Part shown: piece after piece, positions 34,736-43,866 of the stretch
Layout: every line of letters starts with the position of its first letter
Position numbering within the stretch: position 1 is the stretch's first letter
From: Paenibacillus oenotherae
GTDB taxonomy: Bacteria > Bacillota > Bacilli > Paenibacillales > Paenibacillaceae
Assembly: GCF_019443105.1 (NCBI RefSeq)
Contig: NZ_JAHZIJ010000002.1
Location: 124,001-188,000 of the forward strand
DNA length: 64,000 bases
Direction of reading: 5' to 3'
The notes under the pieces: model-generated
Seen by the model: only the letters and a program-made list of their open reading frames with translations
Databases searched by the model: none
Told to the model about the DNA's origin: nothing
Translations under genes and position numbers: made by a program

Positions 34736-35067
34736 GCTCGCATCTCACAGCTCGCATCTCGTTTGTTTCGGCGTTATTGACGGCATGTATGAACCATCCA
34801 TAATCCGATAATCCTTACTACCAGGCTCATTCGCTGATCGGATGAAAAATAGGCCCAACGCTGATTTTTTATCTGTGTGTTCATCGTATCCATTCAGAAA
34901 TAGGAAATTTCCGCTCCTGTCACTCTCAAATCGCTCACCCTACTCCCTGCTGCAAGTTGGAGTCCCTGTGAATCATTGCTCCGCCTGCTCAATAACGGTA
35001 TGATTATGCACCAATATCGTGTAGAATGGATAACTGAACATATTCGTTTCAATTAGGAGTTGTATCA

Positions 35068-35547
35068 ATGTCGCAAGAGGAAATTATATTGACCCGTGAG
35101 GGATTGGCCAAGCTTGAGGCTGAGCTGGAAGATCTGAAGACAGTCAAGCGCAGAGAAATTGCAGATCGGATCAAATTAGCGCTTAGCTACGGTGATTTGA
35201 AGGAAAACAGCGAGTATCATTCCGCCAAGAATGATCAGGCATTTATGGAGACTCGAATTCTCGTCATCGAGAAAATGCTGCGCAAGGCAAAGATTGCAGA
35301 CGTGGAGGGTGTAGACACGAGCAAAGCCTTTGTAGGCTCTATCGTGAAGCTGAATGATCTGGAATTCGCCGAGATCATCGAATACATGATTGTAGGCCCC
35401 TCGGAAGCCGACGTGCTGGATAACAAAATATCGTACGAAAGCCCGCTAGGAAGCTCGCTTCTCGGCAAATCGGTAGGCGATATTATTCATGTATCCGCTC
35501 CTGATGGCGTAATCAAATATGAATTGCTTGAAATCAGAGCCGTATAA
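35068..35547 (+). CDS. greA: Transcription elongation factor GreA family
   Basis: A 159-residue protein, ATG 35068 with TAGGAG 11 bp upstream. It begins with I-I-L-T-R-E-G-L-A-K-L-E-A-E-L-E-D-L, the coiled-coil GreA start, contains the acidic tip G-D-L-K-E-N-S-E-Y-H-S-A-K-N-D-Q and ends with the FKBP-like domain (S-P-L-G-S-S-L-L-G-K-S-V-G-D). GreA binds the secondary channel of RNA polymerase and stimulates cleavage of backtracked RNA. Paenibacilli often carry more than one GreA-type gene. This one stands alone and could be the secondary copy, because neighbours usual for the housekeeping gene are absent. It is followed by a very strong bidirectional terminator. Confidence 0.9.
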   Translation: MSQEEIILTREGLAKLEAELEDLKTVKRREIADRIKLALSYGDLKENSEYHSAKNDQAFMETRILVIEKMLRKAKIADVEGVDTSKAFVGSIVKLNDLEFAEIIEYMIVGPSEADVLDNKISYESPLGSSLLGKSVGDIIHVSAPDGVIKYELLEIRAV

Positions 35548-35556
35548 TAGTACAAC

Positions 35557-35618
35557 AAAGAATCGCTCCTTGCAAATGGTTGGCGCAACTTCCACCTGCA
35601 AGGAGCGATTCTTTTTTA
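35557..35618 (+). terminator. Strong bidirectional terminator between greA and the PKS operon
   Basis: A perfect 18-bp stem (35557-35574 with 35597-35614) with a 22-nt loop and a T run on the plus side. On the minus strand it is followed by the complementary run. It ends both greA and the leftward PKS operon. Confidence 0.85.
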
Positions 35619-35645
35619 GCATTGTCAGATTTGTTTCTCTTCGCT

Positions 35646-38600
35646 TTATACAGGCTGAAGCTCGGGCTTCAGCCCCTGCTCATACTGCTCAGCCAGCTTA
35701 TCCGCCAGAGCCGTAATAGGAATGCCGCTAAGCAAATCGCCCACCATCGGCGCAGTCCCGAATTCATTCTGTATCCGGATGCGAAGCTTGATTGCCATCA
35801 TGGAATCGAGGCCAATCTCCGGCAGTGTTTTGGTCGTATCGAGCGAAGCATGGTCGAAATGAAGCAGCTCAGCAACCAGCGCAGTGAATTTCTCCAGAAT
35901 GAGAGGCCCGCGAAGCGAAGCATCCAGCGTCTTCAATAAGTCAGCCATAGTTGCTTCTTCCGTTGTGCCGTCACCCGCTTGCCCGGCTTGTTTATCAAGC
36001 AGATTCAGCAGCGCAACTCCCGGATACAGCCGTCTAACAGCACGCCATTCCGCAGAAAGTACAGCGACCTGGGCGTTGTTCTGTCCGATCAGATGCTCCA
36101 GAAGCCGCATCCCCTCCCCTGCCCGAATACAATCAATCCCGTTCTCTTGAAAGTGCGCGGTCAAGTTCAGCTTATCTACCATCCCTACCGTCCATGGGCC
36201 CCAATTGATGCTAAGTGCCGGGAGACCTTGCCCAAGTCGATATGCAGCGAGCGCGTCCATAAAGGCATTCCCGGCCGCATAGTTGCCCTGGCCAGCAGGC
36301 GGAAGAATGGCGGCCAACGAGGAGAACAGAATAAAAAATTCCAGCGGCTGTCCATCCATAGCCAGATGAAGATTCCAGGCGCCCTTCACCTTAGGCTCGA
36401 ACGCTTCGTCGAACGCTTCCTGTGACATATGCTCGATCAGAATATCCCTGACCGCACCTGCGCTGTGTACAACACCGCAGATCGGCGGCTGCCCGCTGCC
36501 AACATACGCCTTCATGTAGTCGCTCAGAGCCGCGATATTGGTAATGTCCAGACTGATGATTTCGACATGCACACCCGCAGCTTCGAGCTCCAGCACATAG
36601 GCAATTCGCTCTGCATCGCTGCTGCCGGAAGCGGCATCCTTCCATTGGCTTCGCTCCGGAAGCCGGCTGCGGCCCACGAGCAGAAGCCTTCTGGCCCCAC
36701 GCTTGACGAGCAGCCTGGCAGTCTCTTGCCCGATCGCTCCGAAAGCGCCAGTGATCAGATAAGCACCGTCACCACGGCAGCGCATAGGCAGCGATAATCC
36801 AGGAATATCGGCTGCATGATTCATTCGCAGCAAATATCGCTGTCCGCCGCGATATGCAATCTGATCCTCCGCCCCGGCTTCCTCGCTGACGAGCTCTTGA
36901 ATGAACAGCTCCGCCGATTCCGCTGTCGTTGCAGCCGGATCGAGATCTACCATGCCGCCCCAATAATCGCGCAGCTCCTGCTGGCTTAGCGTCCGTCCGA
37001 GCCCCCATGCCGCAGCTTGAAAGACAGATAAAGGATGCTGCAGCGTCTCATCTTGACGCTTCTGAGTGGCTTGGGAGCCGCAAGTAACGACCCAGATGCG
37101 GGCAGACGCATGCGATCCGGCTATGCTTTGCGCAGCATAGAGCAGAGAATGGCCGCTCAAGGCCTTCACATGTGACCAAGGCTCGATCCCTTCTCTCTCA
37201 GCCATCCCCTCGGCAGAGGGCAGATCAAGATTCCAGCAGTGTACGATGCCGCGGAGACGGCTGCCATAGGCTTGCAGCGCATCCTTTACAAGCAGATCAT
37301 AATGCTCGCGGTTCGCCGGATCCATTCGATTGCCAACAATGCCGGAAGCAGGCGTGAATGAATACGAGCCGTCAGCCGATGCTTTCACGATGACGGTGTC
37401 AAAATCCTGCTTGTGCAGCTGCGAGGCCGCAGCTGCGGCAAAATCACCTTCATCCCCCAGGAAAAGCCAAACATCCTTTCTGGTCATGCGTTTCGCGGGT
37501 GGAAGCAATTTGGAATCAGGCTGCCACTGCAGCTCATAGAACCATCGTTTGAGCTGTGTGCTGTTGATTTTGCCGACTGCTGCATCAACGGCCTGTTTGA
37601 CAAAATCAAGAAAGCGGGCAACAAGGCGGCCCTGTTCATCATAAATGTGCAGATCGCCCTTCGTAATCATGCTATTCCGCTCACTGACCTTACTATGCGC
37701 CCATAGCCGCCCTTCCGGCTTGCGGTAATAGCGCACTTCGCCAATGCGTACCGGAATGCGGAATTCCAGCCTTGTTTCCTTCGGCGTCTCGCCCTCCAAT
37801 GGAAATTCCGCAGCCAGCAGAGCCTGGAAGCAGGCATCCATTAAGCGCGGATGAAACTCATATCCCTCCGCCTCATTGTCCCTGATGTCCATTTCCACTT
37901 CAACCCAGGCTTCATCAATACCCAGATGCACGGCGCGGATTCCTTGGAAATAAGGTCCGTAGTCAAAGCCCATATTGTTCAGAATACGGTAAGCCTTATC
38001 TCTGTCTATAGGATGCGGAGTGGCCAGCACCTCACGCTTCAAATCAACAGCAGATGACAAGCCGCTCTTCTGAAGCTGCCTGACGCGGCCGGAGGCATGA
38101 AGCGTGAACGGACTGTTCGGCGCATCCGCGGCACCGTAGATTTGAAAGGTGCCATTCTCCACATCGAGATAATGCTGGGTCAGCAGCACCGCAGAAGGCT
38201 GGGACAGCGTCATGCTTCTATGCAGCTCAATGTGCTCCAGCACGTAGCTCCCCTGGCCCAAAGTATGCTGCAGCGCTCCCATAATCGCCTCGATATACCC
38301 CGCTGCCGGAAACACAATTCCGTCTAGTACCCGGTGATCCTGCAAATAAGGGAAGCGGAGCAGCGATACCTCGCCCTCCCAGGCAGCCATTGCGCCGAGC
38401 AGCGGCCGTCCCAGCAAGGGATGATCCCGATGTCCAAGCCGGATGAGCCGGATCATATCCGGTTCATGCCAATAGGTTCCACTATGCCATGGATAAGGCG
38501 GAAGCTTGATCCATTGTCCTTGAGGATATAGCACATCCCAATTCGGTTCCAAACCCCAGATATACAGCTGAGCCAAGGAATTCATCATCGCATGATGCTC

Positions 38601-41249
38601 ATCCTCCTTGCGGCGGATCGAAGCAACAGCGAGCGCGCTGCGCTCCTTGAAGCATTCCGTCAATGCGCCTGAGAGTACAGGATGCGCGCCGATCTCCAGA
38701 AACGCAGTATAGCCAAGTCCGAGCAGCTGCTCAATGGCAGGAGCGAAACGAACCGTCTCCCGCACATTTCTCCACCAATAAAAAGCATCAACAGCTGCCC
38801 CATCCACCAGTTCAGCCGTTACGGTGGAGTAAAGAGGGATCGAATTGGCGCGGGCAGGCACATTGTGCAGGCTTGCCAAGAGCTCATCCTTGATCTCTTC
38901 CATATAGTGGCTATGGAACGGAGCCTGCACCTTCAGCTTGCGGCAGAAATAAGACTGCTCTCCCGCCAAGCGCAGAACATGCTCCAATGCTTCGGAATCG
39001 CCTGCCAGCGTAACTGAGGACGGACTGTTGATCGCGGCAATGTCCACCTTGTCCTTCACTTGCTCCAGCATGGATTCCGCCACAGCCTCCGTCACGCCGA
39101 CAGCAGCCATTCCGCCTCTGCCGCTAAGACGCTGCAGCAGACGGCTGCGGTGGTAAACGACGCACAACGCATCTTCCAAAGTATAGACACCAGCTTCATA
39201 GAACGCCGCAACCTCGCCGGCGCTGTGGCCGACGATCGCATCAGGAACAATTCCCCACGAGCGCCAGAGCGCCGCAAGCGCTACTTGAAGTGCAAAGCTG
39301 ATCGGCATCGAAATTTCTGTCTCGTCCATCAGGCTGTCCGCCTCATCCTTGCCCAGCTCAGCCAGCATAGACCATCCGGCAAGCTCAAAGAACAAACGGT
39401 CGCAGCGGGCCAGCGTCTCATAGAAGACCGGCTCCTGGCTCAGAAGCTGACGCCCCATCCCATACCATTGCGGGCCCATGCCCGAGAAAGTCCAGACAAG
39501 CCTCGGAATTTCGCCGGACGCTTTCTTGCCTGCTGCGATGCCTTTGCCGCTTTGCCCCGCAATTGACAGATCCAGCAGCCCATTCAATTCCGCCTTGTCA
39601 TGAACAACGAAGGCCTGGCGGTACCGGTGATGCTCGCGCCGTGCTCCCGCACTCCAACAGAGATCGGCCAGCAAATGATCCGAATCCGCCCCGGCTGCTG
39701 CACCTCTGGAGAGGAGTGCTTTGTAAGCAGCGCTCAGCGTGCTTAACCCGTCGGCCTTGCGTGCCGATAATGGCAGCAGATAGGAGCGGGGAGCAGGGAT
39801 GCCGCCCGTCGAGAGCGCTGATCCGTCTGCCGTTGCAGCCGATGACGATGCTGCTGCACGATCCTGCCTGCGCTCTTCGGTACCGGACTGCTGGCTCCTT
39901 CCGGCATGCATCTCTGATCCGATCGCCTCGCGGACAATGACATGCGCATTCGTGCCGCCATATCCGAATGAATTGACTGCGGCTGCCGCAGCGCCCTGGT
40001 GCTGCGGCCATGGCTGGAGCTCCAGCGGCACACGGATCTTCCAATCCTCGAACGGAATCGCGGGATTCGGTTCGTCGAAATGAAGATTCGGCGGGATTTG
40101 CTTATGCTTTAGGCAGAGCACTGCCTTAATCAACCCGGCGATACCGGCAGCGGATTCCGTATGACCGATATTCGTCTTGCATGAGCCGACGATCAAACGA
40201 CCGTCACCCGGCCGCTCGCCGCTATAGGCAGCGGCTATCGCTCTGGCCTCGATAGGATCGCCCACTGGCGTTCCCGTTCCATGGGCTTCGACGTACTGCA
40301 CAGCTGAAGCGGGCAATCCGGACTTGCGGAGCGTTTCCCGAATCAGCCGTTCCTGTGCATCCGAGCTAGGAACTGTGATGCCTACTGTATGGCCGTCCTG
40401 ATTGACGCCGCTGGCCATAATGACCCCTTGTATGTGATCGCCGTCAGCAACAGCGTCAGCAAGCCGTTTCAGTACCACCATTCCGACACCCTCGCCCCGC
40501 ACATAACCGTTAGCCGATGCGTCGAAGGTTTTGCAGCGCCCGTCAGGAGACAGGAATCCGCCACGGCTCTCCACCAGCGTGTACTGCGGGGTGAAAATAA
40601 GGACGACGCCACCCGCCACAGCAACCTGGCTCTCGCCATTGCGCAAGCTTTCACAAGCCAGATGCAGTGATACGAGAGAAGACGAGCAGGCCGTATCTAC
40701 CGTCATCGACGGGCCTTGAAAATCAAAAATATATGAAATCCGGTTCGAAATCATCGTCGTCATGCTGCTGGCCGCCGTATACGGACCCGCATCTCTCTGG
40801 AACGGATCACCGAACTGAAGCGCATGATAATCCAGCGCAAAAGCACCGACAAACACGCCGACCCCATGCCCCCGCAGCTTATGGGGCTGCAGCCCGCCAT
40901 CCTCGAGCGCTTCCCACGTCACCTCAAGAAGATGTCTCTGCTGAGGGTCCATATGATGCGCCTCGTGAGGGGATATGCCGAAGAACTCCGGGTCGAAGCG
41001 GTCGATTCCATCGATGAAGCCGCCGTACTTCGTCACCATTTTCCCTGGCTTATCCCGATCGGGATGATAGAAGTCCGCCTTGTTCCAGCGCTCTGGAGGA
41101 ACCTCGACGATGGCATCCTTGCCGCTTCTGAGCAGTTCCCAATAATCGTCCGGTCCCTTCACACCTCCGGGAAAACGGCAGCCCATCCCAATAATTGCGA
41201 TAGCGTCCCCGTCCGTTTGCGCAGGCCTAAGTGGTTCTTTCTTTGACAT
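35646..41249 (-). CDS. Type I polyketide synthase, single module KS-AT-DH-KR-ACP, no thioesterase
   Basis: An 1867-residue protein. KS covers about 15-440 with active Cys188 (D-T-A-C-S-S-S) and the His motifs E-A-H-G-T-G-T and N-I-G-H. AT covers about 525-850 with Ser676 (G-H-S-A-G-E-V) and A-P-F-H-S-H, nearer to malonyl-type than methylmalonyl-type enzymes. DH covers about 940-1220 with His972, where the usual H-x-x-x-G-x-x-x-x-P has Asp at the glycine position and Gly next to it, plus Asp1138 (D-A-C-F-Q). KR covers about 1250-1700 with T-G-A-F-G-A-I-G near 1500 and Tyr1657 (Y-A-A-G-N). ACP has Ser1816 (G-L-D-S-M). No enoylreductase, methyltransferase or thioesterase is seen, so it may act iteratively and need a separate release step. 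It is the last gene of the operon, 24 bp after the NHL gene. Confidence 0.9.
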   Translation of the reverse strand: MSKKEPLRPAQTDGDAIAIIGMGCRFPGGVKGPDDYWELLRSGKDAIVEVPPERWNKADFYHPDRDKPGKMVTKYGGFIDGIDRFDPEFFGISPHEAHHMDPQQRHLLEVTWEALEDGGLQPHKLRGHGVGVFVGAFALDYHALQFGDPFQRDAGPYTAASSMTTMISNRISYIFDFQGPSMTVDTACSSSLVSLHLACESLRNGESQVAVAGGVVLIFTPQYTLVESRGGFLSPDGRCKTFDASANGYVRGEGVGMVVLKRLADAVADGDHIQGVIMASGVNQDGHTVGITVPSSDAQERLIRETLRKSGLPASAVQYVEAHGTGTPVGDPIEARAIAAAYSGERPGDGRLIVGSCKTNIGHTESAAGIAGLIKAVLCLKHKQIPPNLHFDEPNPAIPFEDWKIRVPLELQPWPQHQGAAAAAVNSFGYGGTNAHVIVREAIGSEMHAGRSQQSGTEERRQDRAAASSSAATADGSALSTGGIPAPRSYLLPLSARKADGLSTLSAAYKALLSRGAAAGADSDHLLADLCWSAGARREHHRYRQAFVVHDKAELNGLLDLSIAGQSGKGIAAGKKASGEIPRLVWTFSGMGPQWYGMGRQLLSQEPVFYETLARCDRLFFELAGWSMLAELGKDEADSLMDETEISMPISFALQVALAALWRSWGIVPDAIVGHSAGEVAAFYEAGVYTLEDALCVVYHRSRLLQRLSGRGGMAAVGVTEAVAESMLEQVKDKVDIAAINSPSSVTLAGDSEALEHVLRLAGEQSYFCRKLKVQAPFHSHYMEEIKDELLASLHNVPARANSIPLYSTVTAELVDGAAVDAFYWWRNVRETVRFAPAIEQLLGLGYTAFLEIGAHPVLSGALTECFKERSALAVASIRRKEDEHHAMMNSLAQLYIWGLEPNWDVLYPQGQWIKLPPYPWHSGTYWHEPDMIRLIRLGHRDHPLLGRPLLGAMAAWEGEVSLLRFPYLQDHRVLDGIVFPAAGYIEAIMGALQHTLGQGSYVLEHIELHRSMTLSQPSAVLLTQHYLDVENGTFQIYGAADAPNSPFTLHASGRVRQLQKSGLSSAVDLKREVLATPHPIDRDKAYRILNNMGFDYGPYFQGIRAVHLGIDEAWVEVEMDIRDNEAEGYEFHPRLMDACFQALLAAEFPLEGETPKETRLEFRIPVRIGEVRYYRKPEGRLWAHSKVSERNSMITKGDLHIYDEQGRLVARFLDFVKQAVDAAVGKINSTQLKRWFYELQWQPDSKLLPPAKRMTRKDVWLFLGDEGDFAAAAASQLHKQDFDTVIVKASADGSYSFTPASGIVGNRMDPANREHYDLLVKDALQAYGSRLRGIVHCWNLDLPSAEGMAEREGIEPWSHVKALSGHSLLYAAQSIAGSHASARIWVVTCGSQATQKRQDETLQHPLSVFQAAAWGLGRTLSQQELRDYWGGMVDLDPAATTAESAELFIQELVSEEAGAEDQIAYRGGQRYLLRMNHAADIPGLSLPMRCRGDGAYLITGAFGAIGQETARLLVKRGARRLLLVGRSRLPERSQWKDAASGSSDAERIAYVLELEAAGVHVEIISLDITNIAALSDYMKAYVGSGQPPICGVVHSAGAVRDILIEHMSQEAFDEAFEPKVKGAWNLHLAMDGQPLEFFILFSSLAAILPPAGQGNYAAGNAFMDALAAYRLGQGLPALSINWGPWTVGMVDKLNLTAHFQENGIDCIRAGEGMRLLEHLIGQNNAQVAVLSAEWRAVRRLYPGVALLNLLDKQAGQAGDGTTEEATMADLLKTLDASLRGPLILEKFTALVAELLHFDHASLDTTKTLPEIGLDSMMAIKLRIRIQNEFGTAPMVGDLLSGIPITALADKLAEQYEQGLKPELQPV

Positions 41250-41273
41250 GCGTTCGAACCTTCCTCTCTCTTC

Positions 41274-43808
41274 TTATGTAGTTGTCATAGGTGCCCATAC
41301 CCGGACGATTGGACTCCAGTCGCCTCCGGCGACTTGCATAAGACTGTAATCCAGCGTATAGATATTGTTCCATGAATCTACGGCGATTTTCGCAGCGTTC
41401 ATGCTTGGAGTAGTTAACAGCAGCGTTCCGCTGGAAGAATAGATGTCGAGCTGGTACTGGCTGGCGGCAGCCCCATTCCCCTGGTATGACAGCACATACA
41501 TATTGCCGCTGCTATCGATATCGAGATCCAAGTAAGTGACGCCTGAATCCTGCCGCAGCGGCAGGAATGGCGACGAGCCAAAGTAATTGACACTGTTGCC
41601 GTTAACGTCAAACACTTGCAGACGCCTGTTGCCGCTCTCCAGCACCACGATGAAGCCGTCCGGCGTGAGCGCAACCGCGACAGGCAGCTGCAGCAGACCC
41701 GCCCGTGTTCCCGAGCCGCCTACCGAAGCAGGTCCCGGTGCTGCCGCATCGTCAACCGGACTGCCGCTAAGCTGCACGATCTGCAGCATGTTGGCCGCTC
41801 CGCTGACAGCGGCGGCATAGCCTGCCGGATGTACGACGAGGTCATCAATAGCGCTCAGGGTCAAATGCCCGCAGCTCTGTCCTGACGGAAATTGAAACGG
41901 CCCGGCATCGCCCAAAGCGATGTCCCGCAAAGCACCTGGGACAACACGAGTATCGAAGAACAAATTATTATCCTTGCCGTTCCCGCTTGCGATCGTTGTC
42001 ATTGTATTGAATCCGCAGGATGGAGGGTTCAGCGATTCCCCGACAGAAGCCGATATCGAGATCGCCTGCAGCCGGTACATCTGCGCTCCATTAGTAGTCC
42101 CGCCGCCGCAAAGAGAAGCCAGAATGCCGGACGCTCTCCAGCCATATACCAACGTAGCCTCCGCCGCATTATACGACATGCCGGTCAACTGGCATAACCG
42201 GGTTCCAACATTGCTGCAATCCAGGTTCGCCACCGTTGACTTGTCAGGTGTAACAGCTGGCTTCCAGCTGTATCCTGCCGTACTGTCATAAGACAATTCC
42301 ATGACCGCCGTATAACTGGACGCTGGACCTGGAACGGATTCCTCAATGGCAATCTGCAGCAGGGATGACGCATAGCCTTGCGCCTGGCCCTCTCCAACGA
42401 CGGCCCCCGCTGAGTTATAGAGGAACACTTGAACCGATACTGCGGTATCGCGAGGAACATCGGCGAAGCTGGCAGACAACACCGCATCTGTCCAAATGCC
42501 GTTCATAGAGCCTTCGGATGTCTTCGTCGCGCCATTGGCCTGCCACTGGATCTTATAGCGAGCTGCGGTGAGCGGCCATGCACCATGATTGGGATCTGGC
42601 CGCACCTCTACACGGGATGAAGTGATCGCATCCAGGCGATACGGCTGTGTGAAAGTGGCCGGAACGGAAAGCGTCTCAACGATCCCGCTCACAACACCCG
42701 TTTGCAGCGATGACAGCAATCCGGCCAAAGGCCAGTTAATGCCTTGAGCCGCCGCAATAAGGGAAGCGTCATCGTACACCTTTCTCAGTGCCGCCAACAG
42801 CTTAGGCAGCGATCCGCCGAAGAGGAGAGATCCGATTACCCCGCTAAGCAGCTCCAGCGCATCCTCGGTTGTGGCGGCTGAAGAGAGACATCCGGCTGCT
42901 TGCATAATCTCGGTCGTAATAGCCGAATTCGCCAGCAGTCCGTTATACCAATCAGGTGACGTATAGCCGCCTGCGCTCTTCATGATCCAAGGCACCGCAT
43001 AGCCAAGAACTCCAGAGAGCATCAATGGAAGCGGGTTCACGATCCCGTCCCACCCAAGCGCTCCCAAAGTTCCGAAGGTTAATCGAATGGACGCGGTCCC
43101 CTGCGGTGCTGTACATGACAGCACTGCCTGCTGGACGGCCATATCAATGCCTTCATTCGTCAGCGTTGGCGGGACAATACCAAGAAACTTCATCGTGGCC
43201 GACTCGTAGGGGGACCCCTTCGGAAGTCTGGAAGTCCAGCCCGCAGGTGTAACGGGAGCTCCGGAGGCATTCAGAAACTCAGCGTATACACTGTAGAAAG
43301 CCGGATATACATTGGCTGCCACAATCTGAAACTGCAGTGTGTCCGGGTCTCCGCTAACCGTATCCACAGCGATCCCGAACTGCGGCTGAAAGCCGTCCGC
43401 TGTCCAGGCGTATGGAGCAATCGCCGGAATAACCGGCTGGTAAGAACCATCCGTCCCCACCTGCACGGTCCACAGCTTGTTCTGCAGACTGCTGTCTCCC
43501 TTGACCAAGATAAGTGTATCTTGAATGATAGAACCAGCGGCAGCGGCTGTTGCCGCTGAAATATTATATTGATAAAGGGGAGTTTCCCCTAACTTGCCAA
43601 TATTAACGGTCTTGGCCCATCCGCCCTGAGGAGAAGCGGCCCCCTGCTTGCTGATGGCAGTAGCGAGATTATACAGCTCATTCGATTGGCTGTTGATATA
43701 TGCGGTCACCGATGCTTGAATCGCCGGAACCGGCGAAGAAAGCTCGGGATGCGCTCCCGCCAATTGAAGCGCATAGTCCATTGGAGATGGTCCGGCCGGG
43801 CTTGTCAT
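41274..43808 (-). CDS. NHL-repeat-type protein, shorter paralogue of the 1304-aa protein
   Basis: An 844-residue protein, ATG 43808 behind AGGAGG. It has no signal peptide. The N-terminal part (Y-N-L-A-T-A-I-S-K-Q-G-A-A-S-P-Q-G-G-W) is shared with the 1304-aa protein, followed by a beta domain, a long Ala/Leu-rich hydrophobic stretch (about 230-380), another beta domain with V-A-N-L-D-C-S and a C-terminal NHL/beta-propeller region. That region carries G-L-L-Q-L-P-V-A-V-A-L-T-P-D-G and N-R-R-L-Q-V-F-D. NHL propellers bind proteins, RNA or metabolites. It lies 24 bp before the PKS gene and 58 bp after the pentapeptide gene. The function is unknown. Confidence 0.7.
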   Translation of the reverse strand: MTSPAGPSPMDYALQLAGAHPELSSPVPAIQASVTAYINSQSNELYNLATAISKQGAASPQGGWAKTVNIGKLGETPLYQYNISAATAAAAGSIIQDTLILVKGDSSLQNKLWTVQVGTDGSYQPVIPAIAPYAWTADGFQPQFGIAVDTVSGDPDTLQFQIVAANVYPAFYSVYAEFLNASGAPVTPAGWTSRLPKGSPYESATMKFLGIVPPTLTNEGIDMAVQQAVLSCTAPQGTASIRLTFGTLGALGWDGIVNPLPLMLSGVLGYAVPWIMKSAGGYTSPDWYNGLLANSAITTEIMQAAGCLSSAATTEDALELLSGVIGSLLFGGSLPKLLAALRKVYDDASLIAAAQGINWPLAGLLSSLQTGVVSGIVETLSVPATFTQPYRLDAITSSRVEVRPDPNHGAWPLTAARYKIQWQANGATKTSEGSMNGIWTDAVLSASFADVPRDTAVSVQVFLYNSAGAVVGEGQAQGYASSLLQIAIEESVPGPASSYTAVMELSYDSTAGYSWKPAVTPDKSTVANLDCSNVGTRLCQLTGMSYNAAEATLVYGWRASGILASLCGGGTTNGAQMYRLQAISISASVGESLNPPSCGFNTMTTIASGNGKDNNLFFDTRVVPGALRDIALGDAGPFQFPSGQSCGHLTLSAIDDLVVHPAGYAAAVSGAANMLQIVQLSGSPVDDAAAPGPASVGGSGTRAGLLQLPVAVALTPDGFIVVLESGNRRLQVFDVNGNSVNYFGSSPFLPLRQDSGVTYLDLDIDSSGNMYVLSYQGNGAAASQYQLDIYSSSGTLLLTTPSMNAAKIAVDSWNNIYTLDYSLMQVAGGDWSPIVRVWAPMTTT

Positions 43809-43866
43809 TTCATAACCTCCTGTTATCGCTTTATCCTATTGCGTAGGGGATTCATGAATCAGGGGA

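Larger units (their letters stand above)
34282..35067. other. Gene-free interval with terminator and repeat copy B
   Basis: The 786 bp between the protease and greA hold a bidirectional terminator (34423-34468) and repeat copy B (34618-34735). Short open frames overlap these and have no ribosome sites, so I see no gene. A TAGAAT -10-like box near 35022 could drive greA, but no good -35 is visible. Confidence 0.6.
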
